Below, in pieces: positions 6,100 to 11,778 of a stretch of DNA of 11,778 nucleotides. The notes beneath the pieces are model-generated. The model ran no database searches, was not told the origin of the DNA, and saw only the letters and a list, made by a program, of their open reading frames with translations. Source of the stretch: Desulfatirhabdium butyrativorans (GTDB lineage: Bacteria; Desulfobacterota; Desulfobacteria; Desulfobacterales; JAIFKL01); contig DZCT01000124.1 in the NCBI GenBank assembly GCA_022736535.1, positions 1 to 11,778 of the forward strand, written 5' to 3'. A program made the position numbers and the translations under genes. Positions within the stretch are counted from its first letter, which is position 1. Each line of letters begins with the position of its first letter.

Positions 6100-6320
6100 A
6101 TTTCATTTCAGCACTTTGGAATCCTTATTGAATCTGCTGAAAAAATTGTGGGAACAGATATTTTTCACAGAAGTCTTTATTAAAATCTTTTCGTGTTTTC
6201 AAAGCCTTTGTGTTTTCGCAATCCGTTTGAAACATATCTCCTTGACTTTGAACAAAAATGTGATAAGCTTTCGGATATTTCGGAAGCAGATGCGTATTGA
6301 ATTTTTTTAAGAAACGGCTT
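6100..6320. other. Non-coding spacer
   Basis: I see no supported gene. A short frame can be read through part of it, but it starts inside the decayed element, lacks an RBS and has biased AT-rich composition. Phrases such as TTTCGTGTTTTC and CTTTGTGTTTTCGC around 6190-6220 look like worn intergenic repeats. Confidence 0.4.
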
Positions 6321-6416
6321 CCCCCCTCTTTCTAAAGGGGGGCATGGGGAATTTCTGCGCGGCAGAGACGCAAGGTTTTGCGTCCCTGCGAAAATCCCTC
6401 TTCAGAAAAGGGGGAA
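6321..6416. repeat. Composite palindrome of G/C-run hairpins
   Basis: CCCCCCT (6321-6327) pairs with AGGGGGG (6336-6342). A central hairpin GACGCAA/TTGCGTC (6367-6373, 6378-6384) is extended by GCAG/CTGC (6362-6365, 6386-6389). The outer GGGGAATTTC and GAAAATCCC also face each other, as do the left CCCCCCTCTTTCT and the right AGAAAAGGGGG. It resembles a REP-like intergenic repeat and has no coding potential. Confidence 0.7.
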
Positions 6417-6445
6417 ATGAATGTCTTAATCACTGCCGAGAAACT

Positions 6446-6468
6446 AAATTTCTTGAAGAAAGAAATTT
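6446..6468 (+). promoter_or_regulatory. Perfect 9-bp AT-rich inverted repeat before the small Cys-rich gene
   Basis: AAATTTCTT (6446-6454) is the exact complement of AAGAAATTT (6460-6468) around a 5-nt loop. It ends 3 nt before the RBS of the gene at 6487. It could be an operator or an mRNA hairpin affecting RBS access. The function is inferred from position only. Confidence 0.4.
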
Positions 6469-6486
6469 TCAGGAGAGCCAAACATC

Positions 6487-6693
6487 ATGACAACAAACGC
6501 AGGCATTACAAGCCATAAGATCAAATGGTGCGATTTGCGGTGTGAAGAAGCCGATTTTGCAAAAACTGAGGCATTGGACGGCAGTTGCCGCACATTTCTG
6601 TCGCTCTGGTGTAACAAATTGAAAAAGCATGTCACCAAAAATGCGCCCTGTGAAGTCCTTTTCGGAGAAAGAAGACCGACCACAGGTTTTTAG
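6487..6693 (+). CDS. Small Cys-rich conserved-looking protein, function unknown
   Basis: The frame encodes 68 residues and is preceded by AGGAG (6471-6475), 11 nt from the ATG. I do not recognise a characterised family. Visible features are five cysteines (C15, C19, C34, C42, C55) with an opening CDLRC, a central GSCRTF and a later KNAPCEV. The C-terminus, FGERRPTTGF, is basic. The spacing suggests a small metal- or Fe-S-binding domain, but no known cluster motif is complete. There is no signal peptide or membrane segment. The good RBS and non-repetitive sequence make it a likely real gene. The VanZ-like gene follows on the same strand, with an 79-nt gap from the preferred start, and could be cotranscribed. 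Confidence 0.6.
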   Translation: MTTNAGITSHKIKWCDLRCEEADFAKTEALDGSCRTFLSLWCNKLKKHVTKNAPCEVLFGERRPTTGF

Positions 6694-6739
6694 CTGAATG
6701 AATTACGTTTTCAATTGTCCCGATATGCGATTTTCTGTA

Positions 6740-6760
6740 GGCGGGCATAACATGCCCGCC
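6740..6760. repeat. Perfect hairpin repeat GGCGGGCAT/ATGCCCGCC
   Basis: GGCGGGCAT (6740-6748) and ATGCCCGCC (6752-6760) form a perfect 9-bp stem with a 3-nt loop. Relatives occur after fdhA: GGTGGGCAT/ATGCCCACC at 10297-10317, and ATGCCCGCCCTG near 10340. It lies 12 nt before the preferred VanZ-like start and may affect its translation. Confidence 0.75.
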
Positions 6761-6772
6761 CTGCTTCACAAT

Positions 6773-7207
6773 ATGAAACAGACATACAACAACTTTATTT
6801 TTTACTGGGTTCCGGTCATTGCTTACTGTGTTTTTATTTTTATACAGTCCGAATTTCCCTCCGCCGTCAAAACACGGGATATTCCTCACATAGACAAGCT
6901 TATTCATTTTCTCGGATACGGGCTTCTCGGCATTCTTTTTTTCAGAGCCTTCCGCACAACCTCCCTGAAAGAGAATGCAGACCGGCTGATGCTGGTCAGC
7001 ATGGCGGCTTCCGCGCTTTACGGTGTCAGCGATGAGATTCATCAATATTATGTTCCATTCCGCAGCGCCGATATTGCCGATGCGCTGGCAGATACGCTCG
7101 GCAGTGTTTACGGTGTATTTTTTTATCAGATCATTATCATAAGATATGCTGATAATCCGTTTGTAAATCTTGTATTGACAAAGTTTCGGAATTTTTATAA
7201 AAAATAA
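6773..7207 (+). CDS. VanZ-like family membrane protein
   Basis: From ATG 6773 the protein has 144 residues. The VanZ-like signature is clear: DKLIHFLGYGLLGILF (41-56) and GVSDEIHQYYVPFRSADIADALADTLG (84-110, key residues D87, E88, H90, Q91, R97, D100 and D107). Hydrophobic segments lie near 9-25, 46-60, 72-84 and 110-124, so it is an inner-membrane protein. The family is named for VanZ of glycopeptide-resistance clusters, but most chromosomal members have no established role, and no resistance genes are nearby. An earlier in-frame ATG at 6698 would add 25 residues. Those would be encoded partly by the hairpin repeat 6740-6760, and neither start has a good RBS, so I prefer 6773. Confidence 0.8.
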   Translation: MKQTYNNFIFYWVPVIAYCVFIFIQSEFPSAVKTRDIPHIDKLIHFLGYGLLGILFFRAFRTTSLKENADRLMLVSMAASALYGVSDEIHQYYVPFRSADIADALADTLGSVYGVFFYQIIIIRYADNPFVNLVLTKFRNFYKK

Positions 7208-7236
7208 CTGAAGGATCGAGGCGTTTTCTCCACCGA

Positions 7237-7447
7237 ACTGTCATTTTGAGGAAGCAGGAGTCATTTTGAGAAAGAAACAAACTGTCATTTCAAGAAACGA
7301 ACCAACTGTCATTTTAACGAACAAACAAAGAGTCATTTCTTTTAATTGAGAATTGGAAAGATTTCTCGCTCCGCTCGAAATGACAGTGCGGGGAAATTAT
7401 CGAAATGACAGCAAGTTATTGAAATGACAGCAAGTTGTCGAAATGAG
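7237..7447. repeat. Nested array of short repeats in two opposing arms
   Basis: The left arm has five GTCATTT units, at 7240, 7260, 7284, 7308 and 7332, spaced 20, 24, 24 and 24 bp. They carry tails such as GAGGAAGCAG and CAAGAAACGAACC. The right arm has inverted units AAATGAC at 7378, 7403 and 7422 and a decayed AAATGAG at 7441, spaced 25, 19 and 19 bp with CAGCAAGTT tails. The centre is one ordinary repeat ending TTCTCGCTCCGCTCGAAATGACAG. The arrangement is not a CRISPR because units and spacers are too short. It fills the spacer between the VanZ-like gene and fdhA. Confidence 0.75.
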
Positions 7448-7518
7448 AGTAAGCTGAAGGATGTGGCAGCGCAGCGTGCGTATGCCTATGGAATAAAACA
7501 AGGAGAATACTTTTAGCT

Positions 7519-10287
7519 ATGAGTGAACAACATCAGATCATCATAAACGGAAATGAGTTTTCTTATGAACCCGGCGAAACCATTCTTGAGACGGCGCGCC
7601 GAAACCATATTGACATTCCTACGCTTTGTTATCTGAAAGGCGCGACACCCACCGGAGAATGCCGAATCTGCGTGGTGGAAGTGGAAGGCGCAAGAACGCT
7701 TGCGGCATCCTGTGCGACGCCGGCGGCAAACGGCATGATTGTCCGCACGGAATCGCCGAAAGTGGTGGAAGCCCGGCGTCTGATCATTCAACTGATGCTG
7801 TCTTCGGGCAATCACAACTGCGCGGTTCGCGGCTCGGACAGCAAAGACTGGACGCAGTTTCAATTGGATGTGCATCAGGCGGACAGCAGCTCCGAACTCT
7901 GTCCGGTCTGGGGAGATTGCAGGCTTCAGGACCTTGCCTACCGCTATCAGGTTTCAGGCGAGCGTTTTCCGAAAACAGAGACTGTCTATCCGATAGAAAG
8001 CGTAAATCCTTTTATCGTAAGGGATTTTTCCAGATGTATTCTCTGCGGGAGATGCGTTCAGGCATGTAATGAAGTTCAGGTGAACAACGCCATTCATTTC
8101 GGGTACAGAGGCGCGAGTACCAAAATCATTGCCGCCGGCGACCGCCCGCTGAAAGATTCGGACTGCGTGTTCTGCGGGGAATGCGTGCAGGCATGTCCGG
8201 TGGGCGCGCTCGTGGAGAAAGATGTGCGTTACCGTGTGCGTCCGCGTGATACAAAGAAAGTCCGCACGACATGCGGCTACTGCGGCGTGGGCTGCCAGAT
8301 GTTCCTGCATGTGAAAGACGGGAAAGTCGTGAAAGTCACGGGCGTTGAAGATGTCGCGCCGAATTACGGCAGTCTCTGCGTGAAAGGCAGATTCGGCTTT
8401 GATTTCATCTCGTCGCCGGAACGCCTCACGGTCCCGCTGATTAAGGAAAACGGAAAATTCCGTGAAGCCTCGTGGGATGAAGCCCTTGATCTTACGGCAA
8501 AAAAGCTGGGTGAGATCAAAGAACAGCACGGCCCGGACAGCATCGGCGTGCTGACCTCCGCGAGGATCACCAACGAGGAGAACTACATCGCGCAGAAATT
8601 CGCCCGCGCGGTGCTGAAAACAAACAACGTGGATCACTGCGCCCGTCTCTGACACAGCTCCACGGTGGCCGGTCTGGCTGCCGCATTCGGGAGCGGGGCG
8701 ATGACAAACACAATAGGCTGCATTGAAAAGGCGGATGTGATTCTCGTAACAGGCTCGAACACCACTGAAAACCATCCGGTGCTTTCCGCTTCTGTGAAAC
8801 GGGCGGTGTCGTTCAGAGGCGCACGCCTGATTGTGGTTGACCCCAGAAACATAAAGATAGCCGGTTTCGCCCATCAGCGGCTGCGTCCGAATCTCGGCAC
8901 CGATGTCGCGTGGATTAACGGCATGATGCACGTCATCATCAAAGAGAATCTTTATGATAAAACTTTTGTCGAAAACCGCACGGCAGGATTCGACGAGCTG
9001 AAAAAAACCGTTGAAACATACACGCCGGAACACGTTGAGAAAATCACGGGCATTCCGGCAAAGCAGCTTGCAGATGCCGCACGGATGTACGCAGAAGCGC
9101 AGCGGGGCAGCATTCTCTACTGTATGGGCATCACCCAGCATACCTCCGGCACGGACAATGTGAAATCGCTGGCAAATCTCGCCATGCTCTGCGGAAATCT
9201 CGGCATCGAGGGCGGGGGCGTGAATCCCCTGCGCGGGCAGAACAACGTGCAGGGCGCGTGCGACATGGGCGGTCTGCCCAATGTCTTCACCGCTTACCAG
9301 CCCGTGAACAGTCCGGATGCGCTCAAGAAAATGGAAGGCGGATGGAACGTGACCGGACTTTCCGCAAAACCCGGACTCAAAGCCACGGAAATGATCCCCG
9401 CGGCCCTTGAGGGAAAAATAAAAGCCCTCTATATCATCGGCGAAAATCCGCTGGTTTCCGACCCGGATCTGAATCATGCGGAACACTGTCTGAAACACCT
9501 TGATTTTCTCGTCGTGCAGGATATTTTCCTCACGGAGACGGCAAAGTCTGCGGATGTGGTGCTGCCCTCCGCGTGTTTTGCCGAAAAAGAAGGCACGTTC
9601 TCAAACACCGAGCGCAGGGTCCAGCGGGTGAGAAAAGCCGCGGAGCCGCCCGGACAGGCAAAAGAGGACTGGAAAATCACGGCGGAAATTTCGACCCGCA
9701 TGGGGCATCCCATGTCCTATTCCGACACCGAGGCGATTTTCGGGGAAATCCGCAAAGTCACGCCGTCGTATGCGGGCATCACATATCAGCGGATTGAGGA
9801 AGAGGGCATCCACTGGCCCTGTCCGAATACGGAACATCCCGGCACGCCGGTGCTGCATACGGCTCAGTTTCCCATCGGGAAAGGAAAATTCCATGCGGTT
9901 GAATGGATGCCGCCTGCGGAAACAGCGGATGCGGAATATCCCGTGTATCTGACCACCGGACGTGTGATTTACCAGTACCACACCGGCACCATGACCATGA
10001 AAACCGGAGGGCTGAACGAGCGTGCGCCGGAAAGTTTCGTGGAAATCTCGCCCGCGGACGGCGGAAAATACGGGCTGAGACACGGCGATCTGGCGGAAAT
10101 CGCCTCCCGGCGGGGAAGCATAACCGCCCGGGTGCAGTTCTCGGACAAAGCCGCGGACGGGACAGTCTTCATTCCCTTCCATTTCGCCGCAGCCGCAGCT
10201 AACCGGCTCACCAACGCCGCGCTCGATCCGGTTTCGGGCATTCCCGAATACAAGGTCTGCGCCGTGAGGCTGTCAAAAGCCGCGTAA
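7519..10287 (+). CDS. fdhA: Selenocysteine-containing formate dehydrogenase, catalytic subunit with NuoG-like N-terminus
   Basis: One reading frame of 922 codons carries an in-frame UGA at 8650-8652, read as selenocysteine 378. It oxidises formate to CO2, or the reverse, at a Mo/W-bis-pterin centre. Domains in order: a [2Fe-2S] domain (C37, C48, C51, C65); a NuoG-like [4Fe-4S] region (candidate ligands H99, C101, C128, C134) ending RLQDLAYRYQV; two [4Fe-4S] motifs CILCGRCVQAC (173-183) and CVFCGECVQAC (216-226); the MoCo-domain [4Fe-4S] ligands C252, C255, C259 and C287; then NVDHCARL-Sec-HSSTVAGL, with the catalytic His at 379; and a C-terminal dinucleotide-binding domain from about 806. Nothing is frameshifted across the UGA, and sequence continuity with the family is complete. 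Start: ATG 7519, with AGGAG 13 nt upstream (long spacing). Partner electron-transfer subunits are not adjacent. Expression needs selA, selB, selC and selD elsewhere. Confidence 0.95.
8650..8682 (+). promoter_or_regulatory. Selenocysteine UGA codon and bacterial SECIS hairpin
   Basis: After UGA (8650-8652) the mRNA can form a 7-bp stem of 8664-8670 (GGUGGCC) with 8676-8682 (GGCUGCC), including two G-U pairs, closed by the loop GGUCU (8671-8675). The loop starts 18 nt after the UGA. The GGUC apical loop and this distance match my recollection of the E. coli fdhF SECIS recognised by SelB. The hairpin is within the coding frame, as in other bacterial selenoprotein genes. Confidence 0.9.
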
Positions 10288-10296
10288 TGTCTAAGC

Positions 10297-10397
10297 GGTG
10301 GGCATTTTATGCCCACCCTACATATTTGAGAGAGATAACATGCCCGCCCTGTTCCTGTCGTTTCAAGCGAAGAAACAGGCGGGGGCGTAACCCCGCC
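10297..10397. repeat. Cluster of GC-rich hairpin repeats after fdhA
   Basis: GGTGGGCAT/ATGCCCACC (10297-10305, 10309-10317) begins 9 nt after the fdhA stop and could help stop transcription, although no T run follows. Next, CCCGCC around 10343 can pair with GGCGGG at 10378. The latter alternatively closes GGCGGGG/CCCCGCC (10378-10384, 10391-10397). No gene is present. Confidence 0.65.
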
Positions 10398-10424
10398 CTA
10401 CCGTAAGAAATGCTCGCCTCTCCC

Positions 10425-10481
10425 CTGTCATTTCGAGCGCAGCGAGAAATCTCAGATTCCTCGCTGCGCTCGGAATGACAG
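10425..10481. repeat. 22-bp stem REP-like palindrome
   Basis: CTGTCATTTCGAGCGCAGCG (10425-10444) and its continuation to 10446 pair with 10460-10481, with one or two mismatches, around a 13-nt loop. The same core (GTCATTCTGAGCGCAGCG) occupies the interior of the TIR elements at 2454-2625 and 5870-6017, and a version forms the centre of the array at 7332-7384. Confidence 0.8.
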
Positions 10482-10485
10482 TTTG

Positions 10486-10587
10486 GGCAGTGGTTTAAAC
10501 CCGTTGATAATAATCTTCAGTAAAGCGGCCCGGTCTGAAAACAGACAAACCCGCTCTACAGTCCTTCAACGGATTTGACCCACTGCC
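10486..10587. mobile_element. TIR element, family 2 (102 bp) with exact 8-bp target duplication
   Basis: Left end GGCAGTGGTTTAAACCCG (10486-10503) and inverted right end GGCAGTGGGTCAAATCCG (10587-10570) match at 15 of 18 positions, and the match continues through GTTGA. The direct repeat ACAGTTTG flanks it exactly, at 10478-10485 and 10588-10595. The left copy overlaps the end of the 10425-10481 palindrome, so the element inserted at its edge. The terminus GGCAGTGG resembles GGTAGTGG of family 1. It has no coding capacity. Confidence 0.85.
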
Positions 10588-10667
10588 ACAGTTTGCAGTG
10601 CTTGGAATGACAATATGCAATTTGCTGAATGCGCAACTTTCCCCTGCTGAATAATCCTTCCACCCCA

Positions 10668-10695
10668 TTGACTTGCCGCTTATTCATCATATAGA
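10668..10695 (+). promoter_or_regulatory. Candidate sigma70 promoter of the PilZ gene
   Basis: TTGACT (10668-10673) and TATAGA (10690-10695) are separated by 16 bp, upstream of the PilZ-domain gene with a leader of about 70 nt. The preceding 10596-10667 contains nothing else that I recognise. Confidence 0.45.
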
Positions 10696-10771
10696 CTTAA
10701 ATTAAATATCGGGACAGAAAGTTTTCCGGCATTCAGTTTCCGATAAAATCTTATTGAATAAGCGAGTTAAA

Positions 10772-11242
10772 ATGATTGCAACTTCACCCCAAAAAATTAC
10801 GATTCTTTTTCAAAGGATAAAAGCCCGTTTCAGGGAACGCAGGCGTAAAAAGCGTTATGCGGTTTCTTGGGACGGTATGCTGGAAGTCTGCTTTCCCGAT
10901 TTTCAGAAACAGATAAAGGTTGCAGTGGGAGATTTTTCAGGATCAGGGGTTCGTCTCTGTGCAGAACAAATTTATTTAGACGAGCGCCGCATGATCGTCT
11001 CCAATCCGATGCCGAAACTGAATCTGAAAATTTTTCTGCCGGACGGGGGGATATTTGAGTCGGAAATAACGATACACTGGTATAGCTGGTCAGTTGAAAA
11101 ATGCCTTTTTGAAATCGGAACGGCGTTCAAAAATTTATCAGAAGAAAAAAAGAGCGTTATTGACAATCTGACCGAACAGCTTCGCTGTCAGCATTTCGCC
11201 AAAGCTGAAATTAGACGAGATTTGACAAGCCCGCTATTATAA
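10772..11242 (+). CDS. PilZ-domain protein, probable c-di-GMP receptor
   Basis: The protein has 156 residues from ATG 10772. It carries the two-part PilZ signature: RxxxR at R24-R28 (RRKKR, followed by YAV) and DxSxxG at D54-S56-G59 (DFSGSGVRL). These motifs bind cyclic di-GMP in PilZ proteins, so it probably senses that messenger. The rest is a single PilZ barrel (about 24-135) and a short C-terminal helical tail. No membrane segment, signal peptide or fused output domain is seen, so its partner is unknown. An in-frame TTG at 10754 would add six residues, but it has no RBS. ATG 10772 has GCGAG 5 nt upstream. A short inverted repeat CCGC/GCGG covers the stop codon. Confidence 0.8.
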   Translation: MIATSPQKITILFQRIKARFRERRRKKRYAVSWDGMLEVCFPDFQKQIKVAVGDFSGSGVRLCAEQIYLDERRMIVSNPMPKLNLKIFLPDGGIFESEITIHWYSWSVEKCLFEIGTAFKNLSEEKKSVIDNLTEQLRCQHFAKAEIRRDLTSPLL

Positions 11243-11419
11243 AGCGGAGAGAGAGGGTAAAGAAAATATTTTCAGAGGAAAATCGCCGAGGTTCAAAAAA
11301 ATTCCGGCAGACTCTCCTGCAAATGCAGATATTGCTTTATTTGCCGAAGCTGCCGGATGTTTTGCTATGGAAGGAAATATTCAGGAGACCGAAAGGAAAA
11401 ATCTGCCGCCTCCTGTGTC
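11243..11419. other. Spacer with two unassigned open frames
   Basis: No start with an RBS is present. One plus-strand frame is open from 11226 to TAA 11469-11471, with protein-like composition: IPADSPANADIALFAEAAG, later NIQETERKNLPPP. A second frame, rich in K, R and L, is also open. The first could be the tail of a decayed gene, but it runs through the terminator and into the 3' end of dsrD. I do not call a gene. Confidence 0.3.
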
Positions 11420-11452
11420 AAAAACTGAGTTTCCTGAAGAAACTCAGTTTTT
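11420..11452. terminator. Bidirectional terminator between the PilZ gene and dsrD
   Basis: AAAAACTGAGTTTC (11420-11433) pairs perfectly with GAAACTCAGTTTTT (11439-11452) around a 5-nt loop. T runs follow on both strands: TTTTT extends to 11454 on plus, and the complementary A run gives U residues on minus. The terminator lies 16 bp beyond the dsrD stop and is well placed to end dsrD transcription. Confidence 0.85.
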
Positions 11453-11467
11453 TTCAGTAATGCTTTT

Positions 11468-11707
11468 TTAATCTTCATGCTCGGCTGCAGCCTGTTTGCC
11501 GGTTCCTGTAAGGCCGTACATGGAAGTGCTGCCGCTGGACCAGTATTCAAGAACGCCCTGTTCCACCAGCTTGTTGATAACCTTTTTGGCTTCTCTGGGT
11601 TTTTCGCCCAATATTTCAGCCAGATCGTTGAAATAAAACTTGCTTTTGGTTTTCAGCTTTTTGGTAAGCCCTTCAACGATTTTCTGTTTGGCTTCTTCAT
11701 ATTCCAT
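11468..11707 (-). CDS. dsrD: DsrD, dissimilatory sulfite reductase-associated protein
   Basis: The 79-residue protein matches the usual DsrD length (about 78) and its characteristic C-terminal block: VLEYWSSGSTSMYGL (52-66) then KQAAAEHED (71-79). KSKFYFNDLAEILG (21-34) and REAKKVINKLVEQG (38-51) form the helices of a winged-helix fold. DsrD is a cytoplasmic partner that stimulates the sulfite reductase DsrAB in sulfate reducers and is a marker for the reductive pathway. It normally follows dsrA-dsrB, so those genes are expected just beyond the right edge on the minus strand. The start is supported by a G6 run (11721-11716), 8 nt upstream of the ATG. A strong terminator follows the stop. Confidence 0.93.
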   Translation of the reverse strand: MEYEEAKQKIVEGLTKKLKTKSKFYFNDLAEILGEKPREAKKVINKLVEQGVLEYWSSGSTSMYGLTGTGKQAAAEHED

Positions 11708-11731
11708 TGTAAAAACCCCCCTTTTTTCGAT

Positions 11732-11773
11732 CAGGTTGCAGGTGACAGGTGACAGGTTGCAGGTGACAGGTTA
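11732..11773. repeat. Six tandem copies of a 7-bp repeat CAGGTKR
   Basis: Units starting at 11732, 11739, 11746, 11753, 11760 and 11767 read CAGGTTG, CAGGTGA, CAGGTGA, CAGGTTG, CAGGTGA and CAGGTTA. The array lies 24 bp upstream of the dsrD start, in the presumed dsrB-dsrD spacer. Its function is unknown. Confidence 0.85.
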
Positions 11774-11778
11774 GCCGA

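Noticed and set aside
6032..6105. 8-bp target duplication around the decayed element copy C
   Set aside because: The flanks CAGAAATT and AAATTTCA do not align position by position.
6059..6310. 83-residue open frame
   Set aside because: It begins inside a decayed mobile element, has no RBS, and is made of low-complexity AT-rich sequence and worn repeats.
7237..7447. CRISPR array
   Set aside because: Repeat units are only 7-10 bp conserved, occur in both orientations and lack spacers of uniform length. No cas genes are present.
7463..7480. Sigma54 promoter for fdhA (TGGCAGC...GTGC)
   Set aside because: The GG and GC dinucleotides are 11 rather than 10 nt apart, and the -12 box is poor. It was not strong enough to list.
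8650..8652. Nonsense mutation splitting fdhA into a pseudogene
   Set aside because: The UGA sits exactly at the active-site Sec/Cys position, followed by a SECIS hairpin, and the downstream frame is fully conserved.
7954..9498. Long 514-residue open frame on the minus strand
   Set aside because: It lies antisense to fdhA and is rich in His, Arg, Phe and Cys, as expected from the complement of a GC-rich gene. It has no family motifs, and fdhA is unmistakable.
11226..11471. Coding frame with protein-like composition
   Set aside because: It lacks a start with an RBS, passes through the terminator and overlaps the dsrD 3' end. A second frame is also open there, so openness alone is weak evidence.

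Overview
The window looks like a chromosomal segment of a sulfate-reducing bacterium, probably a Desulfobacterales-type member of Desulfobacterota. The strongest pointer is dsrD, a marker of the reductive dissimilatory sulfite reductase operon, at the right edge. A selenocysteine-containing molybdenum/tungsten formate dehydrogenase and intergenic spaces packed with palindromic repeats fit an anaerobe with a large, repeat-rich genome. The lineage is inferred from gene content, not from a search.

Layout, left to right. At 1-38 (minus) is the first 12 codons of a gene that continues outside the window. A 107-bp tandem repeat pair (75-288) separates it from a thiC-family gene (292-1560, minus), which has a recognisable promoter but no TPP riboswitch that I can see. 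The spacer 1561-2657 holds a promoter, RBS and start codon of a broken signal-peptide gene. That start region is present twice, as 51-bp copies around a palindromic element that itself carries a second inserted element. A terminal-inverted-repeat (TIR) element follows, just upstream of rsmI (2658-3503). After a repeat-filled spacer comes the ABC-F ATPase gene uup (4017-5834), with its own promoter, a possible leader peptide and a terminator. A TIR element with an exact 8-bp target duplication sits directly after that terminator.

From 6487 the plus strand carries a small Cys-rich protein gene and a VanZ-like membrane protein gene. A spacer with a nested array of short inverted repeats precedes fdhA (7519-10287). 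This gene is one 922-codon reading frame containing an in-frame UGA at 8650-8652. The UGA is read as selenocysteine, as shown by family alignment and by a bacterial SECIS hairpin starting 11 nt downstream. A cluster of REP-like hairpins and a second TIR element (10486-10587, exact 8-bp duplication) precede a PilZ-domain gene (10772-11242). A strong bidirectional terminator (11420-11452) separates it from dsrD (11468-11707, minus).

The genes do not form one pathway. They are separate housekeeping units (cofactor biosynthesis, rRNA methylation, ribosome-associated ATPase) and anaerobic energy-metabolism units (formate oxidation, sulfite reduction), each isolated by mobile palindromic repeats. 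I found no clear new multigene system. The most informative items are the selenoprotein gene, which naive calling splits in two, and a set of small non-autonomous insertions whose target duplications can be read directly.
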